From assembly GCF_035918095.1 (NCBI RefSeq), contig NZ_CP109137.1, forward strand, positions 4,466,001 to 4,530,000: a stretch of 64,000 nt of DNA. Direction: 5' to 3'. A program made the translations under genes and the position numbers. Position 1 is the first letter of the stretch, and the number at the start of each line of letters is the position of its first letter. Below are positions 55,625-64,000 of this stretch, piece by piece. The notes under the pieces were generated by a model. It saw only the letters and a list, made by a program, of their open reading frames with translations. It did not search any database and had not been told where the DNA came from. The stretch comes from Streptomyces sp. NBC_01750. Lineage in GTDB: Bacteria; Actinomycetota; Actinomycetes; Streptomycetales; Streptomycetaceae.

Positions 55625-55759
55625 GTGAAGAAGCTTCTCCTGGTCGCACTGGCCGCCATCGGCGGGCTCCTCGTGTACCGCCAGATCCAGGCGGATCGCG
55701 CCGAGCAGGATCTGTGGACGGAGGCGACCGACTCCGTGCCCGCAGGTTCGGGTGTGTGA
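55625..55759 (+). CDS. DLW-39 family small membrane peptide
   Basis: 44 residues from GTG at 55625. An N-terminal hydrophobic helix KKLLLVALAAIGGLLVYRQI is followed by QADRAEQDLWTEATDSV, which contains the Asp-Leu-Trp triplet that names the DLW-39 family of actinobacterial peptides. The function is unknown. It sits between the tRNA-Ile scar and the VWA gene and has its own promoter and hairpin terminator. Confidence 0.85.
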   Translation: MKKLLLVALAAIGGLLVYRQIQADRAEQDLWTEATDSVPAGSGV

Positions 55760-55782
55760 GACGCAGCAGTCTTGGATCACTG

Positions 55783-55810
55783 AGCCCCGGTCGCAGAAGC
55801 GGCCGGGGCT
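55783..55810 (+). terminator. Terminator after the DLW-39 gene
   Basis: An 8-bp stem (55783-55790 with 55803-55810) starts 23 bp after the stop and is followed by TTCGTGTT. Confidence 0.6.
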
Positions 55811-55933
55811 TCGTGTTGCCCGGGCAAGGGTGGCCGGTGCTGTTGCGGGACCGTGACAACGCCCCTCTTGAGTTCACCTCCGCAAATCACTAGGTTGCAA
55901 GAGCAAACTTTGGGGTTTTGGGAGGGGACACGG

Positions 55934-57928
55934 GTGAAGGCACGACTGGGCTGCCGGTCGACGGTGGCAACGATCGGCGTGGCGCTGCTCGCCCTGGCGG
56001 TCGGGCCGCTGTCTGCGGCGAGCGCGGCGGGGCGGGCAGAGGCGGGGCGGGCGGCGCAGCCCCGGCAGGCAGGGCAGGCGGAGATGCCGGACGGAAAGAG
56101 CGGCCTGGTGATGGTGCTCGACTCCTCCGGCTCCATGGCCGAAGACGACGGCACGGGCCGGACCCGGATGGAATCCGCCCGCACGGCCGTCGGAACCGTC
56201 GTGGACGCCCTTCCGGACGGCTTTCCCACCGGCCTGCGGGTCTACGGCGCCGATCGGCCCAAGGGCTGCACCGACACCCGACTGGCCCGGCCCGTGCGGC
56301 CACTGGACCGGGCGGCCATGAAACAGGCTGTGGGCGCCGTACGACCCAAGGGCGACACTCCCATCGGGCTGTCGCTGCGGAAGGCCGCCCAGGACCTGCC
56401 GAAGTCCGCGGACGGCGCGATCGGGACACGCACGATCCTGCTGATCTCCGACGGCGAGGACAACTGCGGCTCCCCCCAGCCCTGCGAGGTTGCCGAGCAG
56501 CTCTCCAAGGACGGTGTCGGGCTGCGTATCGACACCGTCGGCTTCCAGGTGCGGGGCGCGGCACGGCAGCAGCTGGAGTGCATCGCGAAGGCGGGCAACG
56601 GCCGCTACTACGACGCGCCCGACGCCAAGGCGCTCGCCCGCCAGCTGCAGCGCTCCGCACAGCTGTCCGCGGCCGGTTACCGCTTCCGCGGCAAGCCGGT
56701 CGAGGGCGCCCTGAAGCGGAACGCGGCCCCCGCTCTCGTACCGGGGCAGTATCTGGACACCATCGGACCCGGCGAGCAGCGCTACTACGCGGTCGACCTG
56801 GACGCCGAATCGACTGTGGACTTCTCGGCGACGGCGGTGCCTCAGCCCGGGGCGGCGGTCGACACCTTCGACGTCCTGCGCACCAGCATCGCGTACGGCA
56901 CCGACAGTTCCTGCGGGAGCAGCACCGAGCGCTTCTTCCAGAAGGAGGGCGCGACCCCGCTGACCTCCGCAGTCGCCCGGATCCCGAGCGAGAAGGGCAC
57001 AGGCGGCTGTGACAGGGCCGGACGGTACTGGCTGGTCGTCGAGCGGGAGAGCAAGAAGAACTCGGACGCCGCGCGCTGGCCGCTGGAACTGACGTACGGG
57101 AACGAGAAGCCCCTGGCCAAGGATGTGACGCCCGCTCAGTCGCAGCCGGAGTACGGGCAGGGCGACAAGGACGCCCTGCTGCCGACCGGAGACCCTCGGG
57201 ACGTGACGGGCGGCACCGGCTTCAACGACGCCAAGGAACTCGGGCAAGGCGTGTGGCGGGACAAGATCCTGCCGTCGCAGACGCTCTGGTACAAGGTCCC
57301 GGTCGGCTGGGGGCAGCAGCTCCGGTACGACGTGGAGTTCGCCAACGAGCCGAGCGTGGAAGGCTCTTCCTCCGTCTGGTCCTACGGAGCCACGCAGGTC
57401 TTCACGCCGGACCGGGCGCCGGTCGGCGGCGGCACCGGGGAGTTCAGCCCGCAGAACATCTACAACGGGCGGCCCATGGCGCTGGAGATGGGCACTGTGC
57501 CGGTTGCCTGGACCAACCGCCATGAGTCCAGCCCCAACGTCGTCCCGGTGCACACCCGAGGCGGTTTCTACATCGCCGTCACGCTGGGTGCGAAGGCGGC
57601 CGAAATCGCCGAGAACCCGCACATCGGTGTGGTGGTAAGGGTGGCGGTGCTGGGCGACGAACTGGCAGGTCCGCAGCACGACGCTCCCGCCCTGGCGAAG
57701 AAGGCGGACAAGCAGGGTGATTCGGCCGCCCGCGAAGACAGCGAAGCGGCCGCCGGGGCAGGATGGACCGGCACTGAGGCCGCGACGGCCGCAGGCGGCG
57801 CGGTCATCCTGATCGCGATCCTCGTACTCGTACTGGTGCGGCGCAGGTCAGCCACGGGTACGGCCGCCGATGCGGTCACCCAGACGGCCACGGACACGGG
57901 CACCGACACAACAAGGAGAAGCGCGTGA
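55934..57928 (+). CDS. Secreted/membrane VWA-domain protein
   Basis: 664 residues from GTG at 55934 behind GGGAGGGGAC. A signal peptide (about 1-33, ending AASAAG) precedes a von Willebrand factor A domain (about 55-250) with the MIDAS motif VLDSSGSMAED (Asp63, Ser65, Ser67). It is followed by a module around GEQRYYAVDLDAESTVDFSA and a second around GGTGFNDAKELGQGVWRDKI, then QTLWYKVPVGWGQQLRYDVE. A C-terminal helix (GGAVILIAILVLVLVRRRS) anchors it. The two post-VWA modules recur in the next gene. It overlaps that gene by 4 bp. Likely an outer-surface binding or assembly protein; partners are unknown. Confidence 0.85.
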   Translation: MKARLGCRSTVATIGVALLALAVGPLSAASAAGRAEAGRAAQPRQAGQAEMPDGKSGLVMVLDSSGSMAEDDGTGRTRMESARTAVGTVVDALPDGFPTGLRVYGADRPKGCTDTRLARPVRPLDRAAMKQAVGAVRPKGDTPIGLSLRKAAQDLPKSADGAIGTRTILLISDGEDNCGSPQPCEVAEQLSKDGVGLRIDTVGFQVRGAARQQLECIAKAGNGRYYDAPDAKALARQLQRSAQLSAAGYRFRGKPVEGALKRNAAPALVPGQYLDTIGPGEQRYYAVDLDAESTVDFSATAVPQPGAAVDTFDVLRTSIAYGTDSSCGSSTERFFQKEGATPLTSAVARIPSEKGTGGCDRAGRYWLVVERESKKNSDAARWPLELTYGNEKPLAKDVTPAQSQPEYGQGDKDALLPTGDPRDVTGGTGFNDAKELGQGVWRDKILPSQTLWYKVPVGWGQQLRYDVEFANEPSVEGSSSVWSYGATQVFTPDRAPVGGGTGEFSPQNIYNGRPMALEMGTVPVAWTNRHESSPNVVPVHTRGGFYIAVTLGAKAAEIAENPHIGVVVRVAVLGDELAGPQHDAPALAKKADKQGDSAAREDSEAAAGAGWTGTEAATAAGGAVILIAILVLVLVRRRSATGTAADAVTQTATDTGTDTTRRSA

Positions 57929-59355
57929 AGAGGCAGCGCGGCAGAGGCCGGGTGACGCTGGCCTGCATGGCGGCGATGTGCGCGGTGGCGGCGCTGTCCG
58001 GGCCGTCATGGGCGGCCGGCGAACCCAATCCGTACTCCTTCGACAGCGCGGCGAAGCCCGTCCAGGGCACGGCGTCCAACACCGCCGGGCCGCCCCTCAG
58101 AGCCGGATCGACCTACAAGGATTCGATCAAGCGCGGCGAGAAGCGTTACTACCGCGTCGATCTGGACGACAGGACCAACGCGTACATCTCCGCGACGGCC
58201 GTCCCGAAGCTGGCCACCAAGGTCGCGTACTCGGACAAGCTCACGGTGAGCATCGAGGACCGCTCGGGCGTCAAGTGCAGTGACAAGTACGCCCAGTTCG
58301 GCTCCGCCGAGTACGCCAGGCCGGTCGCCGCGTACGCGTACCGGACGATCGACAAGGAGAGCAGCAACTGCCAGGAGGCCGGCACGTACTACGTTCTCCT
58401 GGAGCGGACCAGCGATGTGACCTCCACGCCCGAGGCATGGGACGTCGAGATGCGTTTCGCCTCCGAGCCCGGGCTGAAGGAGGCCGCTCCTACCGCACCG
58501 GCCGAGAACTGGCCCTCCGCATCTCCGGCGGCCCCCGCGGGCGGCCCGAAGAAGCGCACGGGCGGAACGAGTTTTTCCGACGCCACCGGTCTGAAGGAGG
58601 GCGAGTGGCAGGACGAGATCACCCCGGGCCAGACGCTCTTCTACCGGGTGCCGGTGGACTGGGGACAGCAGATCTTCGCCAGCGCCGACCTCGGTACGAG
58701 CACGGCGCCCGACAGTGCCCAGAGCGTCAGTCAGGCCCTCGTGCTGGCCTTGCACAACCCCGCCCGCGGGTACGTGCAGAACAACGGGAACGTCTACTAC
58801 GACGGCAAGCAGAAGTCGGTCGCGCTCGACCCGCTGCCTCCGGTGGCGTACGAGAACCGGTACGACTCCGACAGTTCCGCCAGCGCCATGCGCTTCGCCG
58901 GCTGGTACTACCTGTCGGTCACTCTCAACCCGGAAATCGCCCAGGAGTACGGCACGAAGCCGATTCCGCTGACCCTTCGGGTGAACATCGAGGGCACGGC
59001 GACGGGCGCTCCGGCGTACGCGGGGCCGGCCGGGGACTTCCAGGTCACCCAGGAAGACGAAGAGGCGGCGGACAGCGGGAAGAGCGCTCCTGAGGCGGCG
59101 AAGAGCGACACGATGAAGCTGGTCGCCGCCGCCGGGATCGGCGCGGGGGCCGTGCTGGGGCTGGGGCTCGGGGCGTGGATGCTGCTCGCGCGGCGGCGGA
59201 CGGCTGCGCTGCCGGCGGCGCCAGCTCAGTTCCCGGCTCATGGGCAGGTGCCCGGGCAGGTGCCGACGCACGGGCAGACGCCGGGGCAGGGCCAGATGCC
59301 GGGGCAGGGCCAGGGCCAGGCGCCGGGGCAGTACGGCTCGCCCCCCGCCTGGTAG
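57925..59355 (+). CDS. VWA-companion secreted protein without VWA domain
   Basis: 476 residues starting at the GTG that overlaps the preceding stop (GTGA). A signal peptide (1-31, ending PSWAAG) leads to a module KRGEKRYYRVDLDDRTNAYI and one with GGTSFSDATGLKEGEWQDEI then QTLFYRVPVDWGQQIFASAD. Both modules match those after the VWA domain in the upstream gene. A C-terminal helix (MKLVAAAGIGAGAVLGLGLG) and a cytoplasmic tail of GQxPGQ repeats end the protein. It has no VWA motif. The pair look like paralogues that act together at the membrane; function is not known. Confidence 0.82.
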   Translation: MKRQRGRGRVTLACMAAMCAVAALSGPSWAAGEPNPYSFDSAAKPVQGTASNTAGPPLRAGSTYKDSIKRGEKRYYRVDLDDRTNAYISATAVPKLATKVAYSDKLTVSIEDRSGVKCSDKYAQFGSAEYARPVAAYAYRTIDKESSNCQEAGTYYVLLERTSDVTSTPEAWDVEMRFASEPGLKEAAPTAPAENWPSASPAAPAGGPKKRTGGTSFSDATGLKEGEWQDEITPGQTLFYRVPVDWGQQIFASADLGTSTAPDSAQSVSQALVLALHNPARGYVQNNGNVYYDGKQKSVALDPLPPVAYENRYDSDSSASAMRFAGWYYLSVTLNPEIAQEYGTKPIPLTLRVNIEGTATGAPAYAGPAGDFQVTQEDEEAADSGKSAPEAAKSDTMKLVAAAGIGAGAVLGLGLGAWMLLARRRTAALPAAPAQFPAHGQVPGQVPTHGQTPGQGQMPGQGQGQAPGQYGSPPAW

Positions 59356-59384
59356 TTCGGGCCTGGTGGTTCAGGCCTGTTGGT

Positions 59385-60752
<1,368 letters not shown>

Positions 60753-60797
60753 TGCGCTGCGCCCGCTCCCCGTTCCCTAGTGAGGCGTCTGCCTCGG

Positions 60798-61346
60798 TCA
60801 GCTCTGGTGCGACTCGTAGTGGGCGACCGCGTCGGCGGTGCGCCCCGCGCCGTACACCCGGAGGAACTCTGCCAGCTCGGGGTGGCTCGGTGCGAGGGAG
60901 TCCGCCGCATCGATGATGTCGCCCGCGGCCGCCACCGACCGCAGCAGCGACTGGATCTCGCGTACGACACGGCGCACCGTCGGCGCACCCGAGCTGCTGG
61001 TGCTCTGGCTGGTGCCGGTCAGAACGGAGCCGCCCTGGGACTTCTTGACCTCTTCCATCCGGTCGGTGGCCTCGGCCGCGCTGACACTGCCGTCGGCGAC
61101 CTGACTCGCCAAATCCTGCAGCGCCTGGACCCGTTGGACCACCGCGGGGTTACCGATCTTGGCGCGCTGGCCGCTCATCAGCTGGGAGAGCATGGGGGCC
61201 GACAACCCGAGTACCGACGCGAGCCGGGCCTGGTTCAGACCAAGATCATCGATGAGCCGGCGGAAGAGCGCCCCCAGCGGCTCTCCGTACCAGCTGCGCT
61301 GCAGCTCTCTGGCTCTGGCGGTCGTTTCCTGCTGAGCTGCGTCCAT
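60798..61346 (-). CDS. Helix-turn-helix DNA-binding protein
   Basis: 182 residues from the ATG at 61346 (GGGGAG upstream). An N-terminal XRE-like helix-turn-helix is at about 28-62: RLIDDLGLNQARLASVLGLS and APMLSQLMSGQRAKIGNP. After it comes a helical stretch VQRVQALQDLASQVADGSVS and a C-terminal conserved part (PTVRRVVREIQSLLRSVAAA). It heads a two-gene leftward unit with the kinase, so it may be a kinase target or regulator. The DNA site is unknown. Confidence 0.85.
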   Translation of the reverse strand: MDAAQQETTARARELQRSWYGEPLGALFRRLIDDLGLNQARLASVLGLSAPMLSQLMSGQRAKIGNPAVVQRVQALQDLASQVADGSVSAAEATDRMEEVKKSQGGSVLTGTSQSTSSSGAPTVRRVVREIQSLLRSVAAAGDIIDAADSLAPSHPELAEFLRVYGAGRTADAVAHYESHQS

Positions 61347-61527
61347 TGCGTCTCCCCATCGCTTCCCCAAAGCGGGCTTCGCTGCTGCGAACCACGTCGA
61401 GCATCTTACGGAGAGTGGTCGCCCACCGGGAGTCCCAATCCTTTTGCAGGATCCGGGGGGTGACCCGGTACTCTGGTCTGCGGCGGTGGCCGAGGCAGGT
61501 ATCTGCTCGGTCCTACCCAACCCTTCC

Positions 61528-61600
61528 GGGGCCTTAGCTCAGTTGGTAGAGCGCTGTCTTTGCATGGCAGATGTCAGGGGTTCGACTCCCCTAGGCTCCA
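61528..61600 (+). tRNA. tRNA-Ala (TGC anticodon)
   Basis: 73 nt with a 7-bp acceptor stem (GGGGCCT with AGGCTCC, one G-T pair), a D arm TAGCTCAGTTGGTAGAGC, anticodon loop TTTGCAT giving TGC, and T arm AGGGG-TTCGACT-CCCCT. CCA is not encoded, so it needs the CCA enzyme. It is downstream of tRNA-Ile in the order known from other actinobacteria. Confidence 0.98.
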
Positions 61601-61608
61601 CAGCACCG

Positions 61609-61647
61609 AAGGCGCTCCGACCTGTCCAGGACAGATCGGAGCGCCTT
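61609..61647 (+). terminator. Terminator after tRNA-Ala
   Basis: A perfect 12-bp stem (61609-61620 with 61636-61647) around a 15-nt loop with an internal hairpin is followed by a T-tract. Confidence 0.85.
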
Positions 61648-61815
61648 TTTTGCTGGCTTGCGGCCCGCTCACGCGGCGGATCAGGCCATCACTGGACCAT
61701 CCGGGTGGTGTTCATCCGAAGAACTGCCCAGCGGCGGCGTCGCTCCCCCACTTCTCGAGATGCGTACACATCATGAGAAAGGTATGTAGATCGCTCAACC
61801 CGAAAGCGAGGGGTC

Positions 61816-62232
61816 ATGACCGCCTGCAAGGTCAAGAATCTGTGGACCGCATTCATTGCCGCGTTCTTTGCGCTGCTTGCCTCGATGGGACTGACCACCG
61901 CGGCCACCGCCGCGCAGCAGCCCGCCCCGCAGACACCGGATCAGCCGGCTCTGCCGAGCCTGCCCAAGCAGATGCGTGCGCAAGCCCTACGGACGACGTT
62001 GCCCGCGCCGGGTACCCGATGGAGCCCAACGGCACGCGACAGGTCACTGCCACCCACGATCAAGCAGCGTATTCGCGCCGAAGCCCACGGCTCCTCGCCC
62101 GCCACCCGGCACCTCCACGCGATCGACGCCGATGCCGACGACTCACCGGGCTGCGCCTCCGGGGCCGCGCCCACCGCCGGGTCCGGGCCCGCCTCCGCGT
62201 CTCCCCCGGAACCGGCGCTCGCCGCGGCATGA
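61816..62232 (+). CDS. Small secreted protein, unknown function
   Basis: 138 residues. A signal peptide (about 6-33, LWTAFIAAFFALLASMGLTT with cleavage near AATAAQQ) precedes a low-complexity Pro/Ala/Ser region with one more ordered island, LPPTIKQRIRAEAHGSSPAT. That island resembles a conserved stretch in streptomycete secreted proteins of unknown function. The start ATG follows AGCGAGGGGTC. It is convergent with the DUF5324 gene. Confidence 0.65.
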   Translation: MTACKVKNLWTAFIAAFFALLASMGLTTAATAAQQPAPQTPDQPALPSLPKQMRAQALRTTLPAPGTRWSPTARDRSLPPTIKQRIRAEAHGSSPATRHLHAIDADADDSPGCASGAAPTAGSGPASASPPEPALAAA

Positions 62233-62287
62233 GGCGCCGGGAGCACTCACATCTCCCGGCGCCACCGGCCACAGGGGCGGTATCCGG

Positions 62288-62968
62288 TCAGCGGAGATCG
62301 TCGCGATCCCCAGCCTCCGCCTCGTTCTGCTTAGCCTGCACCTCAGGGTCGAGATCATCCTGTCCACTGCCGTCGACGGACGACAGCGGGGCGCGGTCGG
62401 AGACCTCCGTGGCAGCAGGCGGTTCCACCAGCCAATCGGGGTTGGCCTGCTTGTCCCACCACTTCCAAGCGGCGACAGCTCCACCGGCCAGCACGCCGAT
62501 GACGGCAAGACCCTTGGCGAGCCGTGCGGCCTTGGACCGCCGTTCGTGCTTCCTCACCAACTTCTGAATCTCCTTGGCCGTCACCTGTCCGCGCAGTGCG
62601 GCCAGCGCGGCAGCCGAGCGGGCCACGGCCTCCTCCCGTACAGGCTGAGCGACCGCCATCGCGTGCTCGACACGCGGAACGGTGTAGTCCGCCGCCTGAC
62701 GAGCGGCCTTCCGAGCCTTGTGCGCGGCTCGGTGTGCGGCCTTGTCCACTTTCGGCGGCACATGCGGCGCGACAAATACGTCGTACTGAACACGGGCCTG
62801 ACCAGCGGCCTTCGAGACTGTGGGCGCCAGCCGTTCGCGGGCCTCCTGCGCATAATGCGCGGCCTGCTCCTTGGCCGTCCCGGCGTAGGGCGCCACCACT
62901 TCCGCGGCGTGCAGGACGCTCTCCTTCGCCGTACCGGTCGCGGCGCGCACGCTGTCCATGCGGGTCAC
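62288..62968 (-). CDS. DUF5324 family protein
   Basis: 226 residues from GTG at 62968 with GAGGAGG upstream. Most of the protein is Ala/Lys/Arg-rich helix (residues 1-150, with repeats like AKESVLHAAEVVAPYAGTAK and KAAHRAAHKARKAARQAADY). A single membrane helix (AARLAKGLAVIGVLAGGAVA) and a short acidic C-terminus follow. The family is streptomycete-specific and of unknown function. It is divergent from the cyclophilin gene. Confidence 0.85.
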   Translation of the reverse strand: MTRMDSVRAATGTAKESVLHAAEVVAPYAGTAKEQAAHYAQEARERLAPTVSKAAGQARVQYDVFVAPHVPPKVDKAAHRAAHKARKAARQAADYTVPRVEHAMAVAQPVREEAVARSAAALAALRGQVTAKEIQKLVRKHERRSKAARLAKGLAVIGVLAGGAVAAWKWWDKQANPDWLVEPPAATEVSDRAPLSSVDGSGQDDLDPEVQAKQNEAEAGDRDDLR

Positions 62969-63241
62969 GGGATCCTCCTCATCGGTGGCGTTCTGGGGGT
63001 CTGGGGTTTATCCCCAGTTGGGCACAGTTTCGCCTTTCCACCCGTTTGAAAATCATGCCTGTTGAGTGCCGCCTCGGCATGTGGGGCGGGCATCCGGGTC
63101 ATGTAGGGAGCTTGCGGACGACGATGCCACGGTTCGCCTCATAACGCGCCGCTCCGGCGATGACTCGGCGGCTTTTATCCGTAGGCGTCTCCCCCGTGCG
63201 AGGATCGACGGACCTCAGAGAAGACTTACGGAAGGCAGATC

Positions 63242-63775
63242 GTGGCCGAGCAGCTTTACGCCACCTTGAAGACCAACCAAGGCGACATCGAAATCCGGCT
63301 TCTGCCGAACCACGCGCCCAAGACGGTCAAGAACTTTGTCGAGCTCGCCCAGGGCGAGCGTGAGTGGACCCACCCGGCGACCGGCAAGAAATCCACGGAC
63401 AGGCTGTACGACGGTACGGTCTTCCACCGTGTGATCGGCGGCTTCATGATCCAGGGCGGCGACCCGCTCGGCAACGGCACCGGCGGCCCGGGCTACGAGT
63501 TCCAGGACGAGTTCCACCCGGACCTCGCCTTCGACAAGCCGTACCTGCTCGCCATGGCCAACGCCGGCCCGGCCACCAACGGCTCGCAGTTCTTCATCAC
63601 CGTGTCGCCCACCGCCTGGCTCACCCGCAAGCACACCATCTTCGGTGAGGTCAGCAACGACGCGGGCAAGAAGGTCGTGGACGCCATCGCGGGCGCCCAG
63701 ACCAACCCGCGCACCGACCGCCCGCTCAACGACGTCGTGATCCAGTCGGTCGTCGTCGAGACCCGCGAAGGCTGA
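63242..63775 (+). CDS. ppiA: Peptidyl-prolyl cis-trans isomerase, cyclophilin type
   Basis: 177 residues, a single cyclophilin domain catalysing proline isomerisation. The active-site stretch is YDGTVFHRVIGGFMIQGGDP, with FHR and QGGD, and ANAGPATNGSQFFITVSPTA. KHTIFGEV completes it. No signal peptide is seen, so it is cytoplasmic. Start GTG at 63242 follows GGAAGGCAGATC. The homologue in mycobacteria (ppiA) also lies just beyond the gyrase genes and tRNAs. Confidence 0.95.
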   Translation: MAEQLYATLKTNQGDIEIRLLPNHAPKTVKNFVELAQGEREWTHPATGKKSTDRLYDGTVFHRVIGGFMIQGGDPLGNGTGGPGYEFQDEFHPDLAFDKPYLLAMANAGPATNGSQFFITVSPTAWLTRKHTIFGEVSNDAGKKVVDAIAGAQTNPRTDRPLNDVVIQSVVVETREG

Positions 63776-63883
63776 TCCCCGGGGCTTGGTCCCCGGGTGT
63801 GGTCCCAGACGTGATTCCGGGCTCGGCCCTGCGCCGATTCTGAGTGTGAGCCCGGGCCTGGTCCCCAGGGGAACCATTTCGCG

Positions 63884-63911
63884 CCGCCCGTCCGTAAGGA
63901 TGGACGGGCGG
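63884..63911 (+). terminator. Hairpin after ppiA
   Basis: A perfect 10-bp stem (63884-63893 with 63902-63911) around an 8-nt loop lies between ppiA and the next gene. Less regular GC-rich repeats occur at 63776-63870. Confidence 0.6.
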
Positions 63912-63942
63912 TGTGTTGAGTTAGGGAGATTGAGGGGACCTC

Positions 63943-64000
63943 ATGGACCAGGCGTCAGGCAGTCCACAGGAGCCGCAGGACGCGCACGGCCTGCCGAGCT
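63943..64000 (+). CDS. Start of a probable rhomboid-family protease, cut by window end
   Basis: ATG at 63943 behind GAGGGGACC opens MDQASGSPQEPQDAHGLPS, then the window ends. The sequence resembles the N-terminus of the rhomboid intramembrane protease that follows ppiA in streptomycetes, but 19 residues cannot establish it. Confidence 0.45.
   Translation, partial: MDQASGSPQEPQDAHGLPS

Noticed and set aside
61444..61474. Possible tRNA-Ala promoter (TTGCAG with TACTCT)
   Set aside because: The spacer is 19 bp and both boxes are weak, so it was not listed as a feature.
62742..62750. DnaA-box-like TTGTCCACT inside the DUF5324 gene
   Set aside because: A single 8/9 match in coding sequence; similar isolated matches occur elsewhere (for example 4512-4520) at chance level.

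Overview
This window is the replication-origin region of a Streptomyces (or very close relative) chromosome. The evidence is the very high GC content, frequent GTG starts, a 599-residue DnaA with a long Q/R/P-rich domain II, an oriC made of many degenerate DnaA boxes between dnaA and dnaN, parS sites built on GTTTCACGTGAAAC, and Streptomyces-type families (LppU/SCO3897, DUF6049, DUF5324, DLW-39, SigM/RsmA). The species cannot be fixed from the sequence alone.

Layout. 1-6.4 kb is an accessory-like edge: two GNAT acetyltransferases, a divergent MFS/MarR pair, an HTH_42 (AlkZ-like) protein, a beta-lactamase-fold hydrolase and a wrecked methyltransferase. 6.4-11.5 kb carries dnaB, a MATE exporter and the rpsF-ssb-rpsR-rplI operon. 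11.7-19 kb is an envelope block: FemX-like ligase, alanine-racemase-like protein, GT87 glycosyltransferase and a class A PBP. 19-23 kb holds PadR, inositol-phosphate synthase, an MFS protein and an LppU-like protein. 23-34.3 kb is the conserved actinobacterial cca, DUF6049, murJ, pseudokinase, sigM, rsmA, trxB, trxA block. 34.3-41.2 kb runs leftward: GNAT, parB, parA, rsmG, jag, yidC, yidD, rnpA, rpmH. 41.5-54.2 kb runs rightward: dnaA, oriC, dnaN, gnd, recF, dciA, gyrB, gyrA and a DUF3566 gene. 54.2-55.5 kb is tRNA-Ile followed by a small scar of an integrated element. 55.6-61.4 kb has a DLW-39 peptide, a VWA/companion secreted pair, and a convergent Ser/Thr kinase with an HTH regulator. tRNA-Ala, a small secreted protein, a DUF5324 protein, a cyclophilin and the start of a probable rhomboid protease finish the window.

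How it works together. DnaA, DnaB, the sliding clamp, SSB, RecF, DciA and gyrase make up the initiation and fork machinery. ParA/ParB and nine parS-type sites (eight intact, one damaged) organise the origin. RnpA, L34, YidC/YidD and Jag link translation to membrane insertion. MurJ, its separate pseudokinase, FemX and the PBP build the wall. SigM/RsmA and thioredoxin link envelope and redox stress.

The least conventional items are: exact DnaA boxes placed upstream of dnaB, parA and dnaA although oriC itself has none; twin adjacent 48- and 40-bp palindromes each centred on parS; a tRNA-Ile 3'-end duplication marking a shrunken island; a methyltransferase pseudogene with an internally inverted segment; a four-copy palindromic repeat before gyrB; and a paralogous VWA/companion secreted pair.
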